From an uncultured Collinsella sp. (GTDB taxonomy: Bacteria; Actinomycetota; Coriobacteriia; Coriobacteriales; Coriobacteriaceae): 14,102 nucleotides of DNA. The notes below the pieces were generated by a model. That model did not search any database. It saw only the letters and a list, made by a program, of their open reading frames with translations, and was not told where the DNA came from. Both the position numbers and the translations under genes were made by a program. Shown piece after piece: positions 1 to 7,516 of this stretch. The stretch spans positions 1-14,102 of the forward strand of contig CAUCXP010000016.1 of NCBI GenBank assembly GCA_958446785.1. Reading direction: 5' to 3'. Within the stretch, counting starts at the first letter, position 1; every line of letters starts with the position of its first letter.

Positions 1-3000
1 CTTCAAGCTGCTATCCGCTCGCTCGCCCAGGAATGCGACGATTGCGGAGTAGGCTTCGGGATCGTAGGCCACTTCCTTTGGCTCCATGACGGGTTCACCC
101 TTGTCGTCATAGACCGGGTTGCCGTTCTCGTCCATCTTGGGCACCTTAACTGTCTGAACAAAGCCGGCATTGCCATCCTGGCCACGCAGAACACTCGTAT
201 CGTTCGGGTCTACCGTAGCGGTGTAGATGACGTTGCCTTCGGTGTCGTGATAGCGCACTTTAAGCGGCGTCTTCTTGTACACCGCAGTGTAGGTCACGCT
301 CTCAAAGGGCTCGCTGCCCTCGAGGGGATACTTCTCATCGTCAGTCATCAGGGTGTACTGCCCGTCATTGACATAATCGCGCGACCAGCCGACAAAGTCG
401 TACTTGGTGCCGTCAGTGCCCTCAACCTCCTCGGCGGCCTTGACCTCAAGAGAAATCTGGTCGCCGGAATCAGTGCGGCCGAGGCTACGGACAAGATCGG
501 GATTCGCAAGTTTAGAGTCAATGTTCGATTGAACGGTAACCAGGCTGGGACGGTAGACCGGGTACAGCTCCATGGGGGCCTTGACCACGGTAGAAGCACT
601 CACCATACGGATGCCCTCTGACCAAGCGACATAGCCCTTGCCAGGTGCCGGCTCGGCTTCCGTCCAGCCCACGAAGACGTTGAACTTGCCTGTATCCGCA
701 TCGATAGTGCTGACGTCATAAGTAGGCTTCGGGATGCCGCCATTAAGGTTGCCGAGCATATCGTCTTGCTGAGCAACTTTGCCGTCCACATCCGTGGCAT
801 TGAGGTGGTACACAACCGCCAACGGCGAATAGTACGCCACGAATGTATAGGCTCCGCCAGGTTCCACCGGATAAGAGCAAGTACCATGCTCCACATCGTA
901 GGGAAGCGTCTTGATCTCGCCGTTCGGAAGCTCGATCTCAACCTTCTGCAACTTATACAGCTCACCGCCTGCTTTATAAACCGGCGTCGTAACGTCAGGG
1001 GTCACCGTTGCCGTAGCAGGATTGGTGTCCGCGTTGATAACGGGAGCGATGTTGTAGCTAGGCACATTGACCTTGTCCGTACCCTCAAAACCTGCGCGAT
1101 GCAGGTTGGTGGTGTAGCTGACGTCGTACTTTGCGTAGACGGGATAGGCATCCTGCCACTGGGTGACCTTGGACTCGTCGGTCGCCAGATACGGCTCTGC
1201 CTTATCCGGATCACTCGTCACATAGGAGTCGCCGGCGACGTCGTAGATATACTTCCAGACGTCAGAATCCTTCTGAACCTCGGCGGTCGAAATCCAGCCC
1301 AGGAACTTATAGCCCGGCACGGCCATGTCGGCATCGGTCGGGGAAGCTTCGAGGGTCAGGGGGCTCTCATACGATCCCTTCTCACCATCTTCTGGCTTTT
1401 CGGCCACTTTAACCGACTTATTAACATGCGGGTAGTAATACGTGAACGTCGGATCCGCCCCGTTCACCTTGGTCTGCAGCAAGTTACTCTCATAGCGCCG
1501 CGTGGCAGTCCTCACGACATTATCGCCCTTGTTGTAGAAATTAACGTCCGTGGTAATCATCGCGCGAACGTAGTACTTCTTATCTGTACGCACCATGCTC
1601 TCGATGGGATTTTTCACATATGTCCAATATTCACCATCGCGCTCAAGCGTCCAGAAATTCAGGCGATAGCGATCATTCACCGGTTTGACCGTTACGTTCA
1701 GCGAAGCCGAAGTCCAAGTATCGCTTAGCGTTGCAGCGCCTGGAAAATCGGTATCGGCATAGAGGTTTTTTAGAGTATCGGCTCCCGTATCGTTTTTAAC
1801 GTTGTGCGAGTACGCGTTAAGGGGACTCACGACAAGGGTTTCCTTCGTGAAGCGCGTGCCACACGTTTCATAACTATCCTTTATACCGTGGTCAACATGC
1901 TCCGGGCCCCAGTGGACGACGTTTTCACGCACGAAGGTACTACCGACGTTTTCCTCAAAGGGCGTTTGATAGCGATTCCAAACGGAACAAAGTAGCTTGC
2001 TGTCCGTAAACTCATGGTTGGTATAAGCCCGAACGTAATAATCCACTCGGTACTCAAAGCGGGCGATGTAGGTATGCGGCGCGGTTAAATCGACATCGGC
2101 GGGAAGCGTATAGCTGGGGTCGCGGCTTACGCGCACCTCGAGCGGGGCATCCTCGGTTCCCTTGTTTTCATACCAACCCAGGAAACGATAGCCGTCGGGC
2201 AGCTGGCCCTCCTCGGATATAGCTTTACCGGATACGTCGAGCACCTGTACGGTATACGCGCTTGTGCCATCTTCTGCAGTCTCAACCTTAACGTCAGTTT
2301 TGCCCACACCGTCGCGCCGAGTCTGATCGTCGGTTGCATCCTGCTCATTGCCCTCAAACACCGTCATGATGTTCGACACATAGTCGGTGTACACCGGATA
2401 AAAATCGGTAGGACCAAGCACAGTGATCTCGGTACCGGCAGGATAGAACGCGCCGGCATTTTTTAGCTCGGCGAGCTGGGTCGAGGTAATGGCTGCATAG
2501 CCACCGTTCATCTGAGCCTCTTCGCTCGGCTTCGTTGTCCAACCGATAAAGGTGGCGCTGGAAGACAGCGTGCCACGATCGGTAGGAGCGGCGGGGTTGA
2601 GCTTCGCGCCGTAGCGATACCAATCGCCCGATTTGTCGTGTGCAGTGCCGCTCTGGCAATCGAGCGTTTCGCCCTGGACGTTATAGAACAGCACCTGCGC
2701 CTCGTACGAAGCGATAAACAGGTCATTGCCCTTAAAACCGTCGACCCCCTTGGCATTATCGGCGGTATAGGTCGACGTATGCTCGTGTGTCTCGCTCTTC
2801 TGGACCTGCTTGCCGGCAGCCACAGCATCGGCATCGGTCTTGCCGTCAAACCAGCTGTTGTCTTGTCCAATTCGATTCACACGCACATCGGGCTCACGGA
2901 ACCAGCCCATGAAGCGATAACCGCCGTTGGCATCGGTCAAGCCCTTGGGCTTTGCGGAGGTATCCTGCCTAAACGTCACCGATGTATCGCCCTGGGCCAA

Positions 3001-4572
3001 GCCCTGAGCCGTTCCCGCCAGCACGGCGCTCACGGCAAAGGCATACGGGTCCGAGGTCGCCTGATCAATACCAAGTTTGGTTGCCTCGATGGTCGCGGTA
3101 CCCGCACCGGGAAAATCGATCGTCGCCTTAACGCTCTGGCCATGCACGGGAATCTTCAGCTTGTAATCCATCGCCCACTCATTGGTGTGCTGGCCACCCA
3201 GGGCATCGTCGTTGTCGGTCGAGCGCATGGTGCCGGCACAAAAATCGTAGTCGTGCTCCTCCCACAGCTCACGCGTGGTGTAGCGCTCGTCGTCCCATGG
3301 ACCATAGCTGTCGCCCTTGGTGGTACCGTCGCCGCCAAAAGAGGGGATCTTTTTCTTAGCCGCGGTACCCTGGCTGCTGCCTTTTAGGCTCACGCTCGGC
3401 TTAAAGTAGCACTCGGTGACCGTGGCATCATCCTTGTTGGCACGCGCGGCAATACCGCCCAGGTTCACATCGTTTTGAATGATGGGGATCACGGCGATGG
3501 GATTGTACTGACGCGAGCTCAAGTCACCCGCAAAATGGCTTCGAACGAGCTCGTTGCCCTTTTCGGTTAGAATACGACCCGCCAAGCCACCCGTCCACGC
3601 ACGCGTCACGGCGACGACGCCCACATATGACGCGGCATAGCTGTAGCACTGCGCCGTCGAGAAGCAGTCGATAATCTTGGCCTCGCCCGCCATGCAGCCC
3701 ACAAAACCCGAGGCGTACACGTTGTTGCCGCCCAGGGCGCCAATGGCCACGTCGTACTTATTGGTGACGTCGGTCATGCCAATCGAGCCATCATCTTTGC
3801 GCGTAGGCGTAACGCGGCAGTACTCAATCGTCGAATTTGTAACGTAGCCGGCAAACGCCGCCATATACAGACCCTCACCGCCGAGCGCCTGCACGCCCGA
3901 GGTCGTGTTGTTAACGGCGCGGCCACCACGTACCTCGCAGTTATAGAGGGTACAGCCGTCGAGCTCGCCGGCGATGAGACCGCCCTCAAAGCCTGCGTTG
4001 GTAATGAGGTTGAGAGCATTGTTGGCGCAGGTCACGTGCAGCGTGCTCTCCATGACCATAACGTTTTCGAAACGCGTTTTGACGGCCTTGCCCACGATAA
4101 TGCCACCGCGGAAGTCCGCCCACACGTTGGCGTCCTTGACCAGGAAGTTTTTGATGGTGGCGCCGTTGGTCTCGGCAAAAAATCCCGTATCGCGCTCGGG
4201 GTCAAAAGCGTCTTTATCGTAGTTCAGGCCCTCAACGGCGTGGTTTTGACCATCGAACACGCCCTTAAACGGATGCTCCTTGTTGCCAAACGACAGATGC
4301 TTAACGGTGTCTGCAACGATGGTTTTCATGTCGTCGCTGTCGAGCTCAATGTCGTTATCGAGATAAACGTGCCAGCCGGACGTATCGCGCTCGCGCGACA
4401 GCGCCACACACGACAAAAAGTCAGCCTCGTTTTTGATGTGGAATTCGATTTTGGCCTCGGGCACATCCTCGGCATGCACCACCGTTGGCAGTGCCATAAC
4501 GCAGCAAAGGGCAATCGCTGCGACGGCAACCAGCCTGCTAAGCATACCCCGGTTCATATTCTTGATCTTCAT
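1..4572 (-). CDS. Giant secreted GW-repeat (InlB B-repeat/MGW-type) surface protein, C-terminus outside window
   Basis: An open frame of 1524 codons runs from an ATG at 4572 to the window edge with no stop, so the C-terminus (and any LPXTG-like anchor) is missing. Residues 1-34 form a signal peptide: basic start, hydrophobic core, likely cleavage after VVHA. Residues about 150-380 carry spaced GGIIVGK, GGLIAGE, ASGFVGCMAG and GGLAGRI segments, resembling GLUG-type beta-helical repeats. From about residue 550 there are repeated modules with a Y-x-F-x-GW core: YRFMGW (~552), FIGW (~675), YRFLGW (~794), YKFLGW (~1087), VFVGW (~1296), YDFVGW (~1390). These resemble Listeria-Bacteroides (InlB B-type) repeats found in surface adhesins. 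The start lies 3 nt after the stop of the upstream TasA-like gene, with GGAGG 11 nt before the ATG, so translation is probably coupled. Role inferred: extracellular adhesin or fibre partner. No enzymatic motif was seen. Confidence 0.88.
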   Translation of the reverse strand, partial: MKIKNMNRGMLSRLVAVAAIALCCVMALPTVVHAEDVPEAKIEFHIKNEADFLSCVALSRERDTSGWHVYLDNDIELDSDDMKTIVADTVKHLSFGNKEHPFKGVFDGQNHAVEGLNYDKDAFDPERDTGFFAETNGATIKNFLVKDANVWADFRGGIIVGKAVKTRFENVMVMESTLHVTCANNALNLITNAGFEGGLIAGELDGCTLYNCEVRGGRAVNNTTSGVQALGGEGLYMAAFAGYVTNSTIEYCRVTPTRKDDGSIGMTDVTNKYDVAIGALGGNNVYASGFVGCMAGEAKIIDCFSTAQCYSYAASYVGVVAVTRAWTGGLAGRILTEKGNELVRSHFAGDLSSRQYNPIAVIPIIQNDVNLGGIAARANKDDATVTECYFKPSVSLKGSSQGTAAKKKIPSFGGDGTTKGDSYGPWDDERYTTRELWEEHDYDFCAGTMRSTDNDDALGGQHTNEWAMDYKLKIPVHGQSVKATIDFPGAGTATIEATKLGIDQATSDPYAFAVSAVLAGTAQGLAQGDTSVTFRQDTSAKPKGLTDANGGYRFMGWFREPDVRVNRIGQDNSWFDGKTDADAVAAGKQVQKSETHEHTSTYTADNAKGVDGFKGNDLFIASYEAQVLFYNVQGETLDCQSGTAHDKSGDWYRYGAKLNPAAPTDRGTLSSSATFIGWTTKPSEEAQMNGGYAAITSTQLAELKNAGAFYPAGTEITVLGPTDFYPVYTDYVSNIMTVFEGNEQDATDDQTRRDGVGKTDVKVETAEDGTSAYTVQVLDVSGKAISEEGQLPDGYRFLGWYENKGTEDAPLEVRVSRDPSYTLPADVDLTAPHTYIARFEYRVDYYVRAYTNHEFTDSKLLCSVWNRYQTPFEENVGSTFVRENVVHWGPEHVDHGIKDSYETCGTRFTKETLVVSPLNAYSHNVKNDTGADTLKNLYADTDFPGAATLSDTWTSASLNVTVKPVNDRYRLNFWTLERDGEYWTYVKNPIESMVRTDKKYYVRAMITTDVNFYNKGDNVVRTATRRYESNLLQTKVNGADPTFTYYYPHVNKSVKVAEKPEDGEKGSYESPLTLEASPTDADMAVPGYKFLGWISTAEVQKDSDVWKYIYDVAGDSYVTSDPDKAEPYLATDESKVTQWQDAYPVYAKYDVSYTTNLHRAGFEGTDKVNVPSYNIAPVINADTNPATATVTPDVTTPVYKAGGELYKLQKVEIELPNGEIKTLPYDVEHGTCSYPVEPGGAYTFVAYYSPLAVVYHLNATDVDGKVAQQDDMLGNLNGGIPKPTYDVSTIDADTGKFNVFVGWTEAEPAPGKGYVAWSEGIRMVSASTVVKAPMELYPVYRPSLVTVQSNIDSKLANPDLVRSLGRTDSGDQISLEVKAAEEVEGTDGTKYDFVGWSRDYVNDGQYTLMTDDEKYPLEGSEPFESVTYTAVYKKTPLKVRYHDTEGNVIYTATVDPNDTSVLRGQDGNAGFVQTVKVPKMDENGNPVYDDKGEPVMEPKEVAYDPEAYSAIVAFLGERADSSLK

Positions 4573-4575
4573 AGG

Positions 4576-5223
4576 CTAGTTCGCCTCCGGCCAACCCACA
4601 ACGTCAAGTACGTCGAGGGCGGTATCGCTTGTCTGCTGGTTTTTGGCCTGCACGGCCTGAACATCGATATCGAGCTTGAATGAGCCGCCGCGCGCGGCAT
4701 CGTGGTAGTCGCCCACAAATCGCAGCGAGTCCATAAGGCTTTCCGTCATGGCGCCGGGGTCGAGCATGCCGCCACGCCCGGCCAATCCACGGTAGTAGTA
4801 CCACCCATCGCCGCCGTCGATCCACGGGGACCCCTCGTCCGCGTTCACATGAAACGCAACGCTGCCCGAGGCATCCGCACTCGAACCGTCGGGTGCCACT
4901 GACGTCATGCGTAGACGAGCGCGAACGTACTCAGGCTGCGCGCCGGCGTTCTCCACGCGTACAATGCGGCTGATGTCAGAGCCCCCGGCCTTGGTGTCGG
5001 GATAGTCCCCGCGCTCGTTGGCCTCAAACGGAATCTCCTCGCCCCGCTCGTTGAGGGTGTATTCGCAGACTCGTACCTTCACGCTGCCAAACGATAGGAC
5101 GTTGTTCGCCGGAACCATATCAACGGTAAAAGCCAGCGTGCCACACATGCACGCCAGGGCCAACAGCGCAATCGCGGCAAGCGCCAAGGTGCGTTTCTGA
5201 TTGTCGGAAAGATTGTTGAGCAT
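4576..5223 (-). CDS. TasA/camelysin-like secreted protein with SipW-type signal peptide (second copy)
   Basis: Encodes about 215 residues. The N-terminus has basic residues (QKR) and a hydrophobic stretch ending in GTLAFTVD, followed by NNVLSFGSVKVRV. This matches the SipW-dependent signal layout (G-T-x-A-x-x-x-D, then N-x-x-x-x-G). The sequence RIVRVENAGAQPEYVRARL matches the TasA-family core in which a 'N-x-G-x-x-x-x-YVR' strand follows the N-terminal beta strand. The product is probably processed by the signal peptidase encoded two genes upstream and incorporated in, or capping, an extracellular fibre. It differs clearly from the first TasA-like protein, so it is not a recent duplicate; a TapA-like accessory role is possible but unproven. 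An in-frame TTG at 5235 would add four residues; neither start has a strong ribosome site, and ATG 5223 was chosen. The gene sits just below a long hairpin and 3 nt ahead of the giant adhesin gene. Confidence 0.82.
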   Translation of the reverse strand: MLNNLSDNQKRTLALAAIALLALACMCGTLAFTVDMVPANNVLSFGSVKVRVCEYTLNERGEEIPFEANERGDYPDTKAGGSDISRIVRVENAGAQPEYVRARLRMTSVAPDGSSADASGSVAFHVNADEGSPWIDGGDGWYYYRGLAGRGGMLDPGAMTESLMDSLRFVGDYHDAARGGSFKLDIDVQAVQAKNQQTSDTALDVLDVVGWPEAN

Positions 5224-5243
5224 TACGTTCGCCAATCGTCGAT

Positions 5244-5303
5244 AAAAAGGGGGACCGAGATCCCAGCCCGAATATAGGGGTGGGGGCGGGCCGGGATCTC
5301 AGT
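5244..5303 (-). terminator. Long hairpin between the two TasA-like genes (attenuator or 3' stabiliser)
   Basis: Arms 5287-5303 and 5254-5270 pair over 17 bp with two G-U wobbles, leaving a 16-nt loop. In the transcript direction the stem is followed by five C and then five T (plus-strand A run 5244-5248). It begins 8 nt after the stop codon of the first TasA-like gene. The C spacer between stem and T tract makes it an imperfect intrinsic terminator, so partial read-through is likely. That would give more major-subunit mRNA than downstream mRNA. It could equally protect a 3' end after mRNA processing. Confidence 0.7.
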
Positions 5304-5310
5304 GGGGGGA

Positions 5311-6075
5311 TTAAGCCTGAGCCTGAGTCTTAGCCCATTCCTTGGCCTGCTTAAGGGCATTCTGCGCGTCAGCATTTTCACCCTGCTCGGTGCCATTCTG
5401 GCCCGCGCCAAAGATGTAGGCAGAGACCGTCATCGTGGGAGCCTGTTTCGGGTCAGTAGTAGTCTCGACAACATCGGTGTTGTTCATGGCAGAGGGAATC
5501 GTCACGGCAGTGAAAAGCTCATCGGTATAAACGTCCTGCTCTGCTTTGTTGGCTTCGAGCTTTGCAGGCAGGTTCTCTGCGGCAGAGTTCTTGGAGTACA
5601 TAAACAGACCGCTCACGTACTGGTTGCCAGAGTTGTCAGATTGGTTGGTCTTGACTTGACCCTCAACGGGCTTCCAATTCGTATTTTTGAGCGTAAAGTA
5701 CGGGGTCTTTTCAAGGCTGGTGCCAGGCTTGACGATGGCATTCTTTACGTAAATGAATACGTATGCATCATCAGAGCCAGCCTTGATGCCGACATTGGGG
5801 TTCTTGGCCACAGTGGCGCCAGGAACCATCTTGGAGTTGGCAACCCACTGGGTCTCGAACAGGTAGGCCTTTTCAGTGTTCGGATTATCGGGGTCCGGTT
5901 TCTCGGGATCGGTCGGATCAGGCTTGTTTTCCGGGTGGCCAAAGCTACCCACCGTGAACACGTTGTCAATGTGCTCCTGCGCCGTCAGCCATGCATAGGT
6001 ACCCACACCGGCGGCCATCACCAACAGCAGCAGGGCGGCAATGATGCCGTAGCGCTTTTTCTTCTTGTTTTCCAT
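5311..6075 (-). CDS. TasA/camelysin-like fibre protein with SipW-type signal peptide (probable major subunit)
   Basis: Encodes 254 residues, close to the length of Bacillus TasA (about 260). The start is ATG 6075, preceded by AAGGAAG at good spacing; the frame stays open further upstream but that part is not protein-like. The N-terminus is MENKKKKR, then a hydrophobic core ending VGTYAWLTAQ, then HIDNVFTVGSFG. This is the classic SipW-dependent signal peptide: lysine cluster, G-T-Y-A before the cut, and N-x-F-T-V-G after it. A Pro/Asp-rich segment (residues ~48-62, PDPTDPEKPDPDNP) follows, then a beta-rich body with VFIYVKNAI and GLFMYSKN. The last residues (ALKQAKEWAKTQAQA) look helical. The family forms cell-surface amyloid-like or globular-subunit fibres in biofilms, or acts as camelysin-type surface protein. 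The gene is flanked by strong hairpins (6106-6129 and 5254-5303), consistent with high, separately tuned expression. Confidence 0.88.
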   Translation of the reverse strand: MENKKKKRYGIIAALLLLVMAAGVGTYAWLTAQEHIDNVFTVGSFGHPENKPDPTDPEKPDPDNPNTEKAYLFETQWVANSKMVPGATVAKNPNVGIKAGSDDAYVFIYVKNAIVKPGTSLEKTPYFTLKNTNWKPVEGQVKTNQSDNSGNQYVSGLFMYSKNSAAENLPAKLEANKAEQDVYTDELFTAVTIPSAMNNTDVVETTTDPKQAPTMTVSAYIFGAGQNGTEQGENADAQNALKQAKEWAKTQAQA

Positions 6076-6105
6076 CGTTCTCTTCCTTTCGAAAATCGAC
6101 TTCCC

Positions 6106-6129
6106 CGGCAACGGCCCTTGCCGTTGCCG
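6106..6129 (-). promoter_or_regulatory. Perfect RNA hairpin in the leader of the first TasA-like gene
   Basis: Arms 6106-6115 and 6120-6129 are perfectly complementary over 10 bp with a 4-nt loop. The hairpin sits between the sipW stop and the ribosome site of the TasA-like gene, starting about 30 nt before its ATG. No T tract follows in the transcript direction, so it is not a terminator. A 5' hairpin here could stabilise a processed tasA-like mRNA or mark a processing site. This is inference from position and structure. Confidence 0.6.
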
Positions 6130-6146
6130 ACACCTCTCCCCTGCCG

Positions 6147-6704
6147 CTATGAACGCCGCTCCCTCGCATGCGCGCGGGCATGCTTGCCCGCAGGCTCGTC
6201 GGGAACCACCCGATCGAGCACTATCGACGCCGCGACCAGCAGCGCCAGAACGGCCACCACAACAAGCAAACCGGGCATCGTCGTGCAATATGCGTTAACG
6301 AAGCCCAGGTAAGGGACACAAAAAGAGACAGTGCCGATCACGCGTGAAAAAGGCGTCTGCTCGGCATCGTGCATGATGGTTCCATCTGCATTTTTGTTTG
6401 CGATTCCCTGCGTGCCGATCGTCTGCGCGGCAGGGTCGATCTCGTACACCTGGTGCGTCACCACGGCGCCGTCCGATCGGTAAAAGGTTGCATTGTCGCC
6501 CACGGTAATATCCGTTGGCTCAACCTGGCGGACAAACACCATGGAGCCAACGGGAAGATCGGGTTCCATAGAGCCCGAAAGCACAGCAAAGGGCATGTAT
6601 CCAAATGCGCGAGGCACAAAAGAAACAACGGCAAGGGCTATGACAAGCGCGAACGCCAAGCTACTCAAAAGTGCAATAAATCGTTTGAGTCTACGCGCAG
6701 CCAA
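6147..6704 (-). CDS. sipW: Signal peptidase I, SipW (ER/archaeal S26B) type
   Basis: Encodes 185 residues, near the 190 of Bacillus SipW. It cuts signal peptides of TasA-class exported proteins at the outer face of the membrane. An N-terminal membrane segment (residues ~9-30) is followed by LSGSMEPDLPVGSMVFV, placing the nucleophile at Ser45 in the S-M-x-P motif. VVTHQV places His84 where bacterial-type (P-type) enzymes carry lysine, the hallmark of the ER-type Ser-His class; IANKNADG supplies the likely acidic residue, Asp107. A second membrane segment (residues ~145-166, MPGLLVVVAVLALLV) and a basic tail (KHARAHARERRS) follow. The start is TTG 6704, because an in-frame TGA lies at 6716-6714 and no ATG or GTG fits. 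AAGGGGG lies about 13 nt upstream, further than usual, and an out-of-frame eight-codon ATG reading (from the ATG at 6716) overlaps the start. It is the first gene of the operon; its two likely substrates follow directly. Confidence 0.93.
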   Translation of the reverse strand: MAARRLKRFIALLSSLAFALVIALAVVSFVPRAFGYMPFAVLSGSMEPDLPVGSMVFVRQVEPTDITVGDNATFYRSDGAVVTHQVYEIDPAAQTIGTQGIANKNADGTIMHDAEQTPFSRVIGTVSFCVPYLGFVNAYCTTMPGLLVVVAVLALLVAASIVLDRVVPDEPAGKHARAHARERRS

Positions 6705-6830
6705 AGTGATAATTCATCCCCCTTGAGGACCTATTCGACCCATCCAAAGGTCAGCAAGTTTCAACAGGAACCGCAAGGCGCTTGAAAAGTGAGTCCGAAA
6801 TAAGCCAATTTGGAATCTTTTCGTAATAAA

Positions 6831-6859
6831 AACATAGCGATGTGCTACACATTTTTCAA
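6831..6859 (-). promoter_or_regulatory. Promoter of the sipW/TasA/adhesin operon with operator-like palindrome
   Basis: On the minus strand a TTGAAA -35 box (6859-6854) and a TATGTT -10 box (6836-6831) are separated by exactly 17 bp, giving a leader of about 120 nt. A perfect 13-bp inverted repeat, ATGTG-CTA-CACAT (6840-6852), fills the spacer, where a bound regulator would block or bend the promoter. The related direct repeat TGCTACNNATTTT occurs at 6843-6855 and 6875-6887, about three helical turns apart. Box quality supports a real promoter; the regulator is unknown. Confidence 0.6.
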
Positions 6860-7002
6860 TGTTTTGTCGCTAAATGCTACCTATTTTGGCGTAAGTGGTC
6901 ATTTATCACCAAATTAGTCTGTTTTATCCAATATCTGTGACTAACCCCCTACGCAACTTCCCCATAGAGGGATCATTTTTTTGCGAAACTAAAATAATGG
7001 TA

Positions 7003-7012
7003 CCCCCCCCCC
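7003..7012. repeat. Homopolymer tract of ten C (G on the minus strand)
   Basis: Ten consecutive C residues lie in an otherwise AT-rich intergenic stretch. On the minus strand the G run lies inside an 18-bp spacer between TTTAAT (7020-7015) and TATTTT (6996-6991), which could be a second, weaker promoter pointing at the sipW operon. Runs of this length are prone to slip during replication. Confidence 0.6.
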
Positions 7013-7082
7013 ACATTAAAACAAACTGCTGGAAGCGCCATTTATTTCCGACCCCTTTTACTAGAGTTTTTATGACAACCTC

Positions 7083-7375
7083 ATGTAGTTCGCAGCCCAT
7101 AACCCTCTGAAAACCGTGTCCCAGAATTCCCGTCCGGAGTGGGATGCGGCTTCCGCTTGTGGCCCCGTTGGGAAGCCGTATCCCGCTTCGATCACAAATT
7201 CCGGGTCGCACTTTCCGCCAAGACCCTCAACCGGAAACTACATCCCATTTCTCGACCGAATGCTGGGATGTAGTTTCCACAGAGCCCTTCACCGGGAAAC
7301 CGCATCCCATTCCAAAGGCAAATTCCGGGACGCAGCTTCCGCAACCCCACCCATCCGGAAATCCCATCCCACTCC
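7083..7375. repeat. Tandem array of a 62-bp palindromic repeat (four clear units, one degenerate)
   Basis: The half-site GGGA(T/C)GC(A/G)G(C/T)TTCC begins at 7141, 7203 (degenerate GGGTCG), 7265 and 7327. Its reverse-complement partner GGAAACCGCATCCC begins at 7171, 7233, 7295 and 7357. Both series have an exact 62-bp period. Each unit is therefore a hairpin with arms of about 14-15 bp around a C-rich 16-nt loop, and neighbouring units are joined by about 17 nt that often read AAATTCCGGG. A decayed fifth copy lies upstream at about 7083-7130. No convincing coding frame runs through it. It fills most of the gap between the flavodoxin terminator and the sipW promoter. Function is unknown; it resembles an extragenic palindromic repeat family. 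Confidence 0.85.
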
Positions 7376-7445
7376 GCACACATCCGGGCATAGAACAATC
7401 AGCTTACTAGGCCTTCCATCAATAAAGGGGCGCCCTCGTGTCATG

Positions 7446-7474
7446 AAAAAAAGCCTCGAGAACTTCGAGGCTTT
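7446..7474 (-). terminator. Intrinsic terminator of the flavodoxin-family gene
   Basis: Arms 7450-7459 and 7465-7474 are perfectly complementary over 10 bp with a 5-nt loop. In the minus-strand transcript the stem is followed by a run of seven T (plus-strand A run 7446-7452, partly shared with the stem). It lies about 40 nt beyond the stop codon of the flavodoxin-family gene, a textbook position. Confidence 0.9.
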
Positions 7475-7516
7475 CACATTTGTATTGTTTTGCACGAAGG
7501 ACCGCGAACGGCGAAG

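Noticed and set aside
247..4683. Several plus-strand frames of 60-320 codons
   Set aside because: They are antisense shadows of the giant adhesin and of the second TasA-like gene; the minus frame is open throughout and carries signal peptide and repeat motifs.
6076..6288. 71-residue upstream extension of the first TasA-like frame
   Set aside because: It would place low-complexity Gly/Arg/Ala sequence before a perfect signal peptide and overlap sipW; ATG 6075 has a good ribosome site.
5302..6312. 336-codon plus-strand frame opposite the first TasA-like gene
   Set aside because: The minus-strand product has a clear SipW-type signal peptide, ribosome site and family features; the plus frame has none.
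7083..7375. CRISPR array
   Set aside because: Half-sites alternate in orientation, the linkers and loops are themselves similar between units, and no cas gene is present.
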